DNA of 64,000 nucleotides from Galeruca laticollis. Its lineage: Eukaryota; Arthropoda; Insecta; Coleoptera; Chrysomelidae. Under the pieces are notes generated by a model that did not search any database, was not told the origin of the DNA, and saw only the letters and a list, made by a program, of their open reading frames with translations. Of the stretch, positions 21,241 to 33,604 are shown one piece after another. Where the stretch lies: positions 104,027,015 through 104,091,014 of the forward strand of contig OY998177.1 of the NCBI GenBank assembly GCA_963921935.1, given 5' to 3'. Numbering within the stretch: the first letter of the stretch is position 1; each line of letters starts with the position of its first letter. The position numbers and the translations under genes were made by a program.

Positions 21241-21934
21241 GAGACGTTGTTCTAAGGTATTTTGATTTTATTATTTATGAACATTATGTTATCAGTTACT
21301 TGTTTTTGTCATTCTCCATGTGTATATTTTAATCATCGTCCAATTGTTAACCATGCATTAAAAGTTGTGAAAATGCTCCAAGCAAAGGAACGAAACTCAA
21401 TTTAGATATATTGCAGAATTTATTTATAACCTAATTCACAAGAAAAATTGAAAAAGTGCCGTGTGTGTGTTCTCTCTCCACTCCAAAATTTGTATCCCTT
21501 TATATTCATATTTAGTCGGTTAAAATAATGTTTTTATCAAGATTCTGATTCGGTTCACGAAGCCCAATTTTCACCTCTGAATTACAATTATAAATATTCT
21601 CGATACAGTTCCGGAAGGATGTAGTTTTCTATAGGAAATAGTTTGTTCTTCAAATATCTTTTTAAAATTTTTATTATCTCAAATAAATTTCGAAATATTT
21701 TCAGAAATTCCATTCTATTATTTTTTTCTTTGATAATTGATTATACCTTTTGCATATTGTGCCGGCCACTATTGTCCAGTTGATCGTTTGTTCTAGAGGC
21801 CATTTCGAATCGAATGAAACCAAAATTATTATTATCGATGGTCCAGATTAGATTTATGGCAAATTGGCACTTGTAAACCAGACCATCGTCTCGGTGGTAT
21901 AAATCGTAAAGGATTTTATTTCAGCTTTGTATAT
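21241..21934. other. No gene seen
   Basis: AT-rich. No terminal repeats or coding signal supported. Confidence 0.4.
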
Positions 21935-22290
21935 TCTTGATTTTGTTTCTATTCCTATGTGTTATTCATTGGAACAGAATCATCAGCGTAGCATATTTGT
22001 ATTTCTTTATTACACATTTTATAACCTTTTCTTCGATTATTTTGTTCAAAATGATGTTCAATAATAAGTCTTGTCCAATGATACTTATACCTAATTATTA
22101 TGGGATTTTATACATTATTAACGTTCCTATTTGGCAAGGTAAATCGTCTTCAAATACAAATTTCAATTTTTTTATAAAATGCCTCCTTGTGGTCTCTTAT
22201 GTATCATCTCGTGCGAGTATATGTAGTTCTTCAATTGAGTTTAGAAACACTATAAGTAGAGTTAAAATGATAATTTTGACGTAATTTCTG
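21935..22290 (-). pseudogene. LINE reverse transcriptase remnant (RTE-like)
   Basis: The minus strand reads KEIQICYADDSV around 21975-22010, the RT motif C (YADD). It is preceded by LLLNIILNKIIEE, which resembles the palm helix after motif B in RTE-type RTs. Frame changes and stops are present, and about 110 residues remain. The clade is uncertain. Confidence 0.45.
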
Positions 22291-22925
22291 TCGAATTCCG
22301 GAGCCTATTGTGAAAACAACAATAAATAATGAGAAATATGATTCTAACAACGATCGATATAAAAAGTTTTCACGAGCTGACGTCTTATCGTCTACTCAAA
22401 AATAATAAGCGCTTTGAAAGTGCAGTTGCGTAACTGCAGTCAGGATTTAACAGTAGTATGAAGCAATATAAAGTTATACTCTCTGTCTGTGATGCTGAAT
22501 GCAATTAATCAAGTTATCTTAATCACCAGATACGACTGCGAACCTCGCCGGCCTTGACGAATAAGATTGTACATAATTACGGAGATCGACAACGCCCAAC
22601 ATTCATACAAAAAGGTGTTCCATAACAGTTTTGTATAGAATATCGTTTTCATAGAAACTTTTCGATGTTATACCTTATGAAATGGAACTAGAGTAAATAT
22701 GTAAATAACAGTTAATATATACTGCGCGCATAAAGTAAGGAAATATGAAGATATGGTTTCTGACTTCGAACCGTTTGTTGGTCTGTATTAAAACAACTTT
22801 TGTTACTTTGAACTCCTTGTATTGTATAATTTCTTTTTATCTTGTTTAAAGAACATTCACAAATTTTTGAAAGAAAAGAATTATTCAATTATGACTGACA
22901 GTGACAGTTAAACCTTTTTTATATA
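22291..22925. other. No gene seen
   Basis: A small palindrome GTGCAGTTGCGTAACTGCAG lies near 22420-22440. Otherwise no feature could be supported. Confidence 0.4.
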
Positions 22926-24800
22926 TCGGGTGTCTCATTATATTCTGACTGTTTTTAAGAGCTTATATCTTCGAAACCGTTCTAGATTATAAGATACGGT
23001 TTTCACAGTTAGGTTTAAAATTACCGTAAGTTTTGTTGTGACACATTTATATGAATGGCCTACTTTCGGTTTACCCGCTAGAAAAGTAGCGTATTTTCAC
23101 AATACAGTAGATGTAATTTTTCAAATGGGACACCCTGTACATTTAGCAATTTCTTGAAAGACGCATATTTTTGCTTCATGACGGTACCTTAAAGTTTAAA
23201 ATCGGTGCACTGAAAGCGAAGTTAGATAACTTTAACTGAGATACTGAAATGATTCATATATCTTATTAATAAATAATAATCAAGGAGGCGTTAATATGTC
23301 ACATCACAAAGTTATTGCGATCATTGACAGAATGTCACATTGTGTTTTATATTCAATAAAATTGAAGTGTTTAATCTCCCAAATGCAGTATACGGCACAA
23401 GAAAAATCTCAAAAAATAATTTATTATGCCCAAACTCAATCCTATGTTCAGACTAAAAGACGATTTAGAAGACAGTTCAATAAAAATCCTCCTGCTACAA
23501 CTACCATTAAAACATGGTTAACCAAATTTAGGAATACTGCCTCTATATCTAGAAAAAGGAGAGCTGTAAATGGAAATTTAGAAGAAATGTTATCTGTTTA
23601 TGGGCTTGTACAGAGAAATCCGAAATTTTCAATTAGAAAAATAGCATCAAATTTGGAAATGGACAAAACTAAAGTTTTTAGAGTTCTAAATTTCCCAAAT
23701 TTAAACCTTACAAAATTCAAGTTCTACAAAAAATTAAAGATCAGGACCATGCTAAAAGAGCGTTCATGTGTGAAACTTTAACAGATTTGTACAGAACATA
23801 TCCAAATTTTAGAATTATCATATCTGATGAGGTTGCTTTCCATATAGATGGACGAGTTAATAAACATAACTGTAGAATTTGGGGATTAGAAAATCCAAGA
23901 GAATTCCATCAACATGAAAGAGATTCTACTAAAGTTAATGTTTGGTGTGCAGTGTCTCGTGAAAAATTATATGGGCCTTTCTTTTTTGCAGAAAATACAG
24001 TTCATGGTAATAATGATACCGATATAAAACTTTTTCTATCCCCAGTTAGAACAAGATGGTATTTTAAACCAAAATGTTTACCCATTATTCCAACATAGCA
24101 AGAGAATCTGTTAACCAACAATTTGGAAATAAGTGGATTGGTAGGAGTGGTCCAATAGAATGGGCTCCAAATTCTCCAGACCTTACTCTTCCAGATTTTT
24201 TTGTATGGGGATATGTGAAAGATAGTGTCTACAACCCGATGCCTGCTACTATTGAGTAATTAAAAAATAACATACTCCAGGTAATGGAAAGTATTCCTCT
24301 TGAAATGCTGACAGCAGCATTTGACAACTTAATGGTTCGATTCCACAAATGTATAAACCTAGAAGGAAAACACATCGAACATTTGTTTTAGAGTGTCCTA
24401 AAACATGTTCTTATTTGTTTTTTACTGTTCACTATTAGTTTTTGTTTATGACAATTCCAACTCAATATCTGAATCATTACAGTATCCCAGTTAGAGTTAT
24501 CTAACTTCGCTTTCTGTGCACCGATTTCAAACTTTAAGGTACCGTTATGAAGTAAAAATATGCGTCTTTCAAGAAATTGTTAAATATACAGGGTGTTCCA
24601 TTAGAAAAATCACATCTACTGTATTCTGAAAATACGCCACTTTTCTATCGGATAAACCGGAAATAGGCCATTTATATAAATGTTTCACAACAAAACTTAC
24701 GGTTTTTTTAAACCTAACTGTGAAAACCGCATCTTATTATCTAGAACCGTTTCGAAGATATAAGCTCTTAAAAACAGTCAGAATATAATGAGACACCCAG
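22926..24800 (+). mobile_element. mariner (DD41D type) with about 350-bp TIRs
   Basis: The left arm (22926 to about 23280) and right arm (about 24440-24800) are inverted repeats. Both tips read (TC/CT)GGGTGTCTCATTATATTC. TA flanks both ends (22924-22925, 24801-24802). Each arm also contains an internal CAGGGTGT-type motif about 215 bp in (near 23140 and 24590). The transposase lies between on the plus strand. Confidence 0.87.
23296..24391 (+). pseudogene. mariner DD41D transposase, broken
   Basis: The probable start is 23383 (MQYTAQEKSQKIIYYAQ), since most relatives begin there; an in-frame ATG at 23296 adds 29 residues. The helix-turn-helix region runs to FSIRKIASNLEMDKTKVFRV. First Asp: IISDEVAFHIDG. 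Then CRIWGLENPREFHQHE and VNVWCAVSREKLYGPFFF. Second Asp: EQDG at about 24055, followed by a frameshift. Third: LTLPDFFVWG near 24195. Allowing for the shift, 41 residues separate the last two. The C-terminus CINLEGKHIEHLF ends at 24391. Breaks at 23780, 24060 and 24258 make it inactive. The family is the same as at 10.6-11.75 kb but the sequences differ clearly. Confidence 0.85.
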
Positions 24801-25000
24801 TATAACATTTAAATAAAACTTATTCTATGAGATTAAATAAACAGAAATCAACATCGACGTACTTTTCATGTATACATTATTGGTAGACTAATAAGTGTGA
24901 CGTTAATAAAATTACACCAATTAAAAGAAGATGTCTACTTATGGCGTCAACAGATATCTTTATCACCCCGTCAGATACAATGACATCATTTTGGTTATGT

Positions 25001-25864
25001 ATAATAATAATAATAATAATAATAAAAGGCTTTATTACCAATTACTAAAAAATATTACATTTTGTTTATACAGATAGGGCGAGATTCAGTTTGTATGTAA
25101 TAATAAATAAAGTACAATATATAATATATATTTAGCATTTAACATACATCTGCTCTTCCATCTAATCCCAAAAAGAAGCCACAGACAGCAAAAAGAACAA
25201 AGCATAAGTAAATTAAATTAATAGACAAAGAACATTAGTTTTGCGAATTAAATAACAAAGGAAGGATAATATTTTAATACGAAAAACTTGATTATTGTTG
25301 AGAAAAATAATAGTCAAAAAGAACTCGTTTGAGTTTATGTAGTGATGAGTAACTGAAATAGTGAGATAGGTTATTAAGGCGCTTAGAAATACAATAAGAA
25401 AACGATCGTTTGAAAAACTCAGTATGGTGACGAGGTATAGTGAGAATATTTCTATGTCTTAAGTTTAGTGTATGTACATCAGTTCTGTATTCTATTTTTT
25501 GATACAGGTATGGTGGAGAGCCTTTCCTTATGAGCCTAAGATAAAACATGGTAGAATCCAATTGACGACGATTTTTTATGTTTAACCATTTTGTCATTTT
25601 GAATGTATGACTGATATGCTCAAATTTGCGAATACCAAATATACGTCTAAGGCATAAATTTTGCAATTTCTGTATTCTATTTATATCAATTGAGTTTAAG
25701 CAAGAATCATATAAAATGTCACAGAAATTTAGTTTAGATAATACTAGTGACTCACATAGAAGGATTTTAACAGATCTATTCAACACGTGGCGAGATTGGA
25801 ATATAAGTTTTAGAGCTGCATAAGCTTTTTGTAAATAGTTACTGATATGGTGCGAACATTTTAA
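25001..25864 (-). mobile_element. CR1/Jockey-like LINE, 5'-truncated 3' end
   Basis: The ORF end is at 25292. The 3' UTR runs to TAATAAAGCCTTTTATTATT at 25040-25001, i.e. a poly(A)-free tail of ATT repeats. The right boundary (about 25864) abuts a Dong-type copy. Confidence 0.7.
25292..25862 (-). CDS. LINE polyprotein C-terminus (CR1/Jockey-like), uninterrupted fragment
   Basis: The frame is open from about 25862 to its stop at 25292 (190 codons), but the 5' part of the gene is missing. It begins HHISNYLQKAYAALKLIF and continues ESLVLSKLNFCDILYDSC and RIQKLQNLCLRRIFG, then WLNIKNRRQ and GSPPYLYQK. These are the conserved blocks downstream of the RT core in CR1/Jockey-group LINEs. No catalytic motif is included. 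The absence of stops over 190 codons suggests a fairly recent 5'-truncated insertion. Confidence 0.75.
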
Positions 25865-25867
25865 GGC

Positions 25868-27793
25868 ACTCTAAATAAGTTACTAACAGATGAATGCAAA
25901 ATGAGGAAGAAAAATATGTCAATAGCTTGGATAGATTATGAAAAAGCATTCGACAGCGTCCCACATAGCTGGATTGAGGAAATATTGAAAATTTATCACC
26001 TTGACCCTAATATAGTCCAATTTTGTATGAGTTCTATGAGGAAATGGCATACTAAAATAATTCTAGCTTCACCAGGAGAGACAATGGAAACAGAGACCAT
26101 CTTTATAAGACGAGGGATATTCCAGGGGGACTCTCTTTCGCCTTTGATATTCTGCATGTGTTTGATCCCTCTAACCAATGAACTAAATGACATGAAGTTT
26201 GGCTACACTGCTGCAAATTCAGATAGAATCTCTCACATGATCTATATGGATGATCTCAAATTATTTGCGAGAAACGAAAAAGATCTGCAAAATCACATCG
26301 CAACGGTACATGAATTCAGCAAAACGATAAAAATGGAGTTTGGACTAGATAACTGTGCTACAGTAACATATCTCCGAGGTGACATAACTAACAAAATGAA
26401 TATTAAAATCACAGATGAATTAGAAATACAAAGTTTAGAGCCAGGGAACACATACAAATACCTTGGAGTACAAGAAAGAGCTCAAATCGAACATCAACGG
26501 ATGAAGGATATTCTCAAAAAAGAATACTTCAGAAGAGTCAGGAAAATATTACAAGCCGAGCTTACTGCCAAAAATAAATTTCTGGCCATTTCATCCCTGG
26601 CAATACCTACCTTAGAGTATAGCTTCGGTATTGTAGAATGGCACACTGAAGAGATAAAAAAATTGACAGTAAGACCCGTAAAATACTAACATCGAATGGT
26701 TTACTTCACCCAAGATCAGATGTAGAACGTATTTACGTACCCAGATCAGAAGGAGGTAGGGGTCTAAGGCAAATAGAAACTGCGTATAATATGGCACACA
26801 TCACAATAAACAAGTATATCTCGGAAAATGATAATACATTTATAATAATGATAAAATATCTAGATGGGCAATTACCAACAACAAAGACTACCAAATATAA
26901 AGTAAAGCGTATAATGGAAGACTTACAAATATCAAGTGAAGAAGCAAATCATGAAAATCAACAACAAAATATAATAAAAAAGAAAGCACTGAGAAAACTA
27001 AGAAATAAATGGACGAATAAACCTCTACATGGACAATTTCCACAAAGCATTCAAAAGCCAACTATAAGTAGTGAACAAACATGGTCTTGGTTGAAAACAG
27101 AAAAATTGAAGGGCGAAACGGAGGCATTAATAATAGCGGCTCAAGATCAATAGCAAATGTCATTTATGTAATGAAGAAGAAGAACACATAACACATATAG
27201 TGGGATGCTGCCGTGAATTGGCCAAAAAAGAGTATATCAAAAGACATAACAACATTTGCCGATACATACACTGGAAACTGATCAACTCAATAGAAGTTGA
27301 GTGCGTGGAAAACTGGTATAAACACCAACCTCCAGACGTTGTTAACAAGGAGCACATAATAATACTATATGACCAACAGGTTCACACAGAGAGACACATA
27401 CCAGCAAATAAACCTGATATAATTATAAAAAATCAAGAAACTAAAACATGTTTAATAATAGATGTGGCTGTTGTTCACAAAGAAGCCGAAAAACTTTTGA
27501 AATATAAAGACCTGTCCATCGAAATTAATCGAATGTAGCATCTCAAGGTGGAAATAATACCGGTAGTAGTCGGAGCATTGGAGACTGTGACGAGTAACTT
27601 CTTCAATCTCACGAAGAAAATCGCAACGACACTAAATGTAGAACTGCTCCAAAGAATAGCATTGAATGGCACAGCACATATTTTAAGAAAAGTACTTTGA
27701 GTACGACTTAACCTGAGGTGTCGGGAGGACACCTGGTCATTATACGAAACCAGTAATTTATTGTGTAACGATCCATAATAATAATAATAATAA
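25868..27793 (+). mobile_element. Dong/R4-type LINE, 5'-truncated copy
   Basis: Starts within the RT just after the neighbouring LINE fragment and runs to a 3' UTR ending TTGTGTAACGATCCA and a TAA run (27776-27793). Sequence divergence from the 4.3-7.3 kb copy marks a different subfamily. Confidence 0.8.
25895..27700 (+). pseudogene. Dong/R4-type RT and endonuclease, broken
   Basis: 25901-26689 is open and holds RT motif A (WIDYEKAFDSVPHSW), motif B (GIFQGDSLSPLIFCM), motif C (IYMDDLKLFA) and YKYLGVQE. After a frameshift near 26680, 26791-27153 gives the thumb and linker. The Cys-His knuckle region (CHLCNEEEEH.THIVGCC) lies near 27150-27215. 27200-27538 contains the endonuclease pair NKPDIIIKN and LIIDVAVV, with the HKEAEKLLKYKDL block. 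It continues in another frame to about 27700. RT and endonuclease catalytic residues are intact, but the frame is broken at least three times. Confidence 0.83.
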
Positions 27794-29809
27794 GTACAAC
27801 ATACTCACAGAAGAACAAAAAGGATGCAAAAAGAACAGTCAAAGTTGCAAAGAACAGCTGACAATAGAAGCAATGATTCACCAACAAGCACTTAAAAAAT
27901 TCCGCAATCTATTCGTCGCGTAGATAGATTACAAAGAAGCATACGATAACGTACCACATAGCTGTCTAACACACGTACTCAGAATCTACAACATCAACCC
28001 TATCATCATTAATTTCCTCCAAACCAAAATGAAAAGGTGATGCACCAACATACATGTGCAAATAGAAAATACACAATTCACAACTGACAAGATACACATT
28101 GAACGAGGAAAATTTCAAGGGGATACACTGGGTGCCCTGTGATTCTGCATGTGTCTCAATGTTATATCTCAGGCCCTCTATAAAACAAAACAAGGATTTA
28201 CCATCAAATTCAACAGGAACAACAACTATAAAATCAATCACCTTTTCTACATGGACGACATCAAACTATTCAGCTCGACACGAACACAAATGAACTCCCT
28301 CATTAAAATAACAGAAACCATGTCCAACGACATAAAAATGGAATTCGGTTTAAGTAAATGCAAAATTAACAGCATAGAGCGTGGCAAGTGGACAAACACC
28401 GAGGGCATTAAGACTACAGAAGGCATAATACAGCACATGGATGAAAACGAGACATAAAAAATATCTCGGCATCGAACAAACAATCAGATTCAACCACACA
28501 AAACTCAAAAACAGTTTCAAACAAAAATATACAAAGGGACTCACACAATTACTATAAAGTAAACTCACAGCCAGAAACCTTACGAAAGCCATAAACTTCT
28601 ATGCCATACCAACGCTCACTTACTCATTCGCAATTCCCAAGTGGACAGCGACAGATCTCAAAAATATTAACAGATAGACCAGAACACTACCGACGAAACA
28701 CCATATGCACCACACTAACGCCTGTATAGAAAGAATTACTTTACCTCGAGCAGATGGTGGGAGAGGAGTTCTTGACATCCACCAACTACACGAGAGCCAA
28801 AATCTCAAACCTTAGAAAATACTTTCATGACAAAAAGTCCGAAAGCGAACTTCACCTAGCAATATTAAAAGCTGACATAAACTACACTCCACTAGACTTA
28901 CACAACACCGACCTTTCACTGAAGGACAAGAAAACCACATACAAAGAGAAAATACAATGATGGACGATACTTCAATCAGACACAAGGTGAAGACATAGAT
29001 AAAAGACTAACACATAAATGGCTCCAGAAGGGTGACCTCTTCCCCAACACGGAAGGATTCATGCATGCTATACAAGATAAAGTAATAAAATCGAAATCAT
29101 ACAGCAAATACATATTAAAAGACCCCTCAGTTACAAATGACAAATGCAGAAGATGCCATTCAAACAGAGAAACGATAGAGCATAACCAACGGCTGCAACA
29201 CTCTTGCACCAACCAAATACCTGGAGCGACACAGCACAGTCGCAAAAATCATCCACCAGCAAATGGCATATAAACTTTCACTAATAAACAAAACCGTACC
29301 TCACTACCAGTACATGCCATACAAAATACTAGAAAACCAGGAAAACAAAATATACTGGGACAAACCGATACAATCAGACAAAACATTAGCATGCAACTGG
29401 CCCGACATCACATTTACTGATACGTAAAACAAACACACATCCCTCATAGACGTTTCCATCCCTACCGATCACAATATAACAAACAAATATTCGGAAAAAA
29501 ATACAAAAATATACCCCCCTCGCAATAGAACTGGAGATAATTTGGAAGCAAAACGCGGTCACCATTATCCCGTTGATTATGTCTGCTACTGGTATCACCC
29601 ACAAGAAATTCACAGAACATCTGACAGAACTCGACATACCTAAAAATACACACAATCAAATAGAAAAAAGCGTCATTTTGCACACATGCAATATAGTCCG
29701 CTTGTTTCTTAGAGCACAATAGACTTCCTTTATACTTGGCCCGCCCGTATGAAGAAGAAATCCAGGGAATAAAACCCTTGTGAATTCCTAAAATAATAAT
29801 AACAATAAT
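27794..29809 (+). mobile_element. Dong/R4-type LINE, 5'-truncated copy, tandem to previous
   Basis: Begins directly at the TAA tail of the preceding copy and ends in TAA-rich DNA at 29791-29809. The 3' UTR (ACATGCAATATAGTCC, ATACTTGGCCCGCCC) matches the fragment at 2061-2208. Confidence 0.82.
27800..29720 (+). pseudogene. Dong/R4-type RT and endonuclease, heavily broken
   Basis: Reads EEQKGCKKNSQSCKEQL near 27815, then a stop and IDYKEAYDNVPHS (motif A, Phe changed to Tyr) near 27925, GKFQGDTLGAL (motif B) near 28110 and FYMDDIKLFSS (motif C) near 28240. The thumb (IPTLTYSFAIPKWT) is near 28610, the knuckle CRRCHSNRETIEH near 29150, and RT-distal parts reach about 29720. In the endonuclease the RPD position reads WPDI with a stop soon after. 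More decayed than its neighbour. Confidence 0.78.
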
Positions 29810-30295
29810 GAAATTTATTTCAGTTTGAAAACTTTTTGCTAAATAATTTACCTACTACACCTTAAATCCTATATTTACAAAATAAATATATAATATATAA
29901 TTTTTAAGGAACTGACCCATTTATTTCTTATTCATTACTACGTGAATAAAGCAGAAATTAAATTACTTATTTGTCGCTGAGCAAAATCTATTGGTCAAAA
30001 ATAAAACTGCATATACCAAAGTTGTGCACAATTTTTGTTCCCTACATACTTGATTTGAACTTTTTTTATAGTACCTACCCCAACCGTGCTATTGCCAACA
30101 CACACTAAAGTGACTATACCATATACTCGTATTTAAAATAATCCCATGTCACATAAATTAGCAGCATACAATTTGATGATACATAGAGGATTTTTCTGTT
30201 CCAAACATATATAATTTCGATAGAGAAATTAATACAATTAAACAAATAGCCACATCCAACGGTTGTCCTTTACATATAGTGAATACATTACTTAA
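29810..30295. other. AT-rich spacer, no gene seen
   Basis: No coding or structural signal between the Dong-type tail and the RTE 3' end. Confidence 0.5.
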
Positions 30296-33200
30296 TATTC
30301 TTCTTGGGAGGCCTGCGCAGGCGTCCTCCCAACATCTATTTCTCTATTTAAGGCCGCAGTTTAAAGAGTTTGAAAGTCCTGTATACTCGTCCAATGCCGG
30401 TATTTGTCAGCCATGATAGTCTCTTGGATCCTATCCCCTTTTTCCTTTGATTTTGCCTCGCAAAATCAAGCGTTGAAACGAATAGCGTTAACCACGTATC
30501 AGGTGCACCAGATAAGAAAATTTTCTCTCTTTGACGTACTCAAATAACTCACGCTCCTCAAGGTTTGCTCGACAAGTAACGTCCTCGTTAGACATTCTAT
30601 CCACCCACGAGATCCTCAGCATTCTACGAAGGACCCACATTTCAAGCGCTTCTAGTTTGTTTATTGACGATGCCTTAAGGGTCCACGTCCTCACACCATA
30701 CAAAAGAACTGACCATACATACCATTTCACCATTCTGTATTCTAAGTTGAAAAGTCAAATCATTATTAGCAAAAATTTTCAGAACCTTTTGAAAGGTTAG
30801 GTTAGCCCTGTCCAATCCTGCTCTTAATTTCTGTCTCTGGATTCCATTTATTATTTATGAGTCATCCCAAGTATTTAAAATTATTAACCAGTCCTATGTG
30901 ATGTAACTGTATCGGTGGGATATCATTTCTACTAGCGACCATAACTATTGTTTTCCTGATGTTTATTTTAAGGCCCAACTATTCACTCGAGTTGTTAACA
31001 GGGTTTAGGAGAGTTTGGATATCGTTTGCATTGTCGGCCAGGACTACAGTGTCATCAGCGTATCTTATGTTATGATTGGGAATGCCGTTTACTTTAATAC
31101 CCATCTCACTCCCCGAAACCGCTTTAACAAATACCCTCTCAACGTACAGGCTAAATAGCATGGTAGGAAGAATTCACTTCAGCCTTACACCTTTCTTTAT
31201 TGCGATTGCGGCTGTTTGGTTTCAGTAAATATTTGCAATAATTCGAATGTCCTTCTCATCTAGACCCAGTTCTTGCAAATATCTTAGGAGCATTTCATGC
31301 TTAACGTTATCAAAGGCTTTCTCGAAGTCTACAAAGCACATAAAGACGTCTTTTCGTTGGTCGTAGCAGTTATGAACCAGTGTTTGTAGGCGGAAGATGG
31401 CTTCTCTTGTCTCAAAACTATTTTTGAAACCAAACTGACTTGATCCACTAGCTTCTTCGCATTTTTTGTATAATCTGGTATGGATAACACGAAGGAAAAG
31501 ATTAATAAAATGGCTCATCAGACTAATGAGACGGTAATCCCTGCACATTTGGAGATTTTGGAATGGTAATAAATGTAGAACGCAACCAGTCTTTGGGGAT
31601 TACTCCGGTGTCATAAATTTGGTTGAATAGTTTCACCACTGTTGCCAAGCTCTTCTCGTTTAATGTGTAGAAGGTTTCGGAGTACATATTATCTGGTCAA
31701 GGAGCTTTGTTGTTTTTCATTGATATTACTGTATGGGTGACTCCGCTTTTAAGAGTCCTTGGTCCAGATGGTGAATCTGTTGTTAAGCCGCTGCGGATAA
31801 GTGATCTGTTGTCATCAACAAAAAGTCTGGAAGTATAGTTTTCCAGGTATCAAGCAATTCTTGGGAATCTGTAACTAATTTATTTTCCTTATGTTGTGTA
31901 CCATTTCCTTTACTTTTCTATGGAAATGAAAACTGTCACCCAAACGATACAGGTTCTCGGCTTCTATGCATCGATCAGTTAGCCATTTTTCTTTTGCAAC
32001 TCTTATGTGCCTGCGGACCTCCCTTTGGTAGGTTAAGTAGCTCTGTCGGTTTTTGTTTGTCTTGCAGAGTCGATGCTCTTTCATTAGTTTCAATATGTGT
32101 TCAGTCATCCATTCGTTTGTTGCCATATTTTTAGGTTGAATAAGACATGTACTATTTGCATTTTCAAATGATTTCCTAACGTTGGACCAGTTCTTCGGCA
32201 TCTTCAGCGATAGCGATATTGGCAATTTGAGTATTAAAAATATCTTTATATTCTATTGTTGTTGCTTCATTTTTTTGTAGCTTAGGGTTTCTTTAGGTCT
32301 CTTCTTCTCCCACCTGCTAAGTGCAGCCTTATGATTGCACATAGAGGATTATGTTGCTAACTTTAGTTATGGAGTTTCGGAACCTGCGATTGATAGTTAT
32401 AAAATCTATCTGATTCCAAACAATATGTTGATTATTATCCTGAGGTGACAGGTATAAAGGCATCTGTGGGGGACCTTATACCATGTGTTTGTTATAACAA
32501 GTTCGTTTTTTCACGGTATTGTATTAGTTCTTCACCTCTTTTTTTGTTCCAAGGCCAAGCTCACCAACAGTGTATTCCACTCTACCCATTTCTACCTTGG
32601 AAATAAAGTCTCCCATTACCAGATTTAATAGAATTGCTATACTTCTTCATCTGGTTTGTCTGAGGTGGGCGCGCATGCTTGAATGCAATTAACATTTAAG
32701 TGTTTACGGAATAGTTGTACAATGATTACTCTCTCTGAAATTGGTACAAAATTTCTTACTGAATTCCGTAATGATTCATCCATCATTATGTCTATTATTT
32801 CTGTCTGTGCCGTTACTACCAGAACAATATAACACTTTTCCAATTGAATGGATCACCCCAGAGTCGGGCCATCCAACTTCGCTGATTCCAAACACATTAA
32901 CTTTCATTCTCGTCATCTCCTGCATAAGGTTGTGGTATTTTCCAGCGGTATATAGGGTCTTGACATTTCATGTTCCTATTCTTATTGCCTCATCAAGTTG
33001 AAACCGCGAGATTCTTCGCACCCCTTGACCCCTTAAGGCCTGCCTGGAATTAGGGGCCATTTGATTTTTTATTCTAACATGATAAGAGCAGTTGCGGACG
33101 GATGTCCTCGGGGAAGCAATAATGCGGTGGTTTCCCTCTAGTCTTCCGCATCTCAGTATTACAGTCTTTTTGCCAGGCCGGGGTCATTCCTCTTTCGTTC

Positions 33201-33475
33201 CTTCTTGGTACTGAAGTTCGCTGCTTCCCGTCTTCAGGAATGTTTATTGACCTTCCGGTCTACATCCGTACTGTTCTGCGTTAACAGGTTCACCTCGAGT
33301 AGGATGTGGCTCTTCACCACGCAGTATGGTCTTGACTGGAGAAAGGCTAATACTCCTCTTCTCGAGCTATTATCGCTTCATCCAGTCCTGGGATGTTATG
33401 AGGCCCAGTACCCAGTCAACCCAGAACAAAGGTGCTACCTCTCCAACAACCCCCAACCCCAAATTACTTAATAGA
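30296..33475 (-). mobile_element. RTE-clade LINE, nearly full length, inactive
   Basis: The element runs right to left. A 5' region of about 400 bp (33475-33050) is followed by an apurinic endonuclease, an RT and a 3' UTR. The 3' end (30306-30336) forms a tight hairpin, TTGGGAGG paired with CCTCCCAA around a CCTGCGCAGG core. Confidence 0.8.
30488..33060 (-). pseudogene. RTE endonuclease-reverse transcriptase, broken
   Basis: The endonuclease start IGT-stop-NVKTLYTAGKYHNL (about 32980) has TGA in place of the conserved Trp. It continues MTRMKVNVFGISEVGWPDSG with a later break, and a 32637-32843 block remains. A linker (TEHILKLMKEHRLCKTNKNR, 31875-32225) precedes the RT: CRDYRLISLMSHF, motif A MCFVDFEKAFDNVKHEMLL (31222-31548), motif C RYADDTVVLAD (30979-31161), and the C-terminal LLYGVRTWTLKASSINKLEA (30488-30733). 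Motif B lies in a decayed gap near 31190. Stops and frameshifts separate all blocks. Confidence 0.83.
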
Positions 33476-33604
33476 CAAGAGGCATTATAACTAATATTTC
33501 CTAAACAACCTAAAGAAATACAAAATTACAAAACCACCATATATGCTGATAATATTTCAAATATTAGCAACAAATACAACAATTTCTTTTAAAACAGAAA
33601 GTAT

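Noticed and set aside
32637..33471. Plus-strand ORFs at 32741-33001 and 33205-33471 as genes
   Set aside because: They lie antisense to the 5' and endonuclease region of the RTE element, whose minus-strand reading is recognisable.
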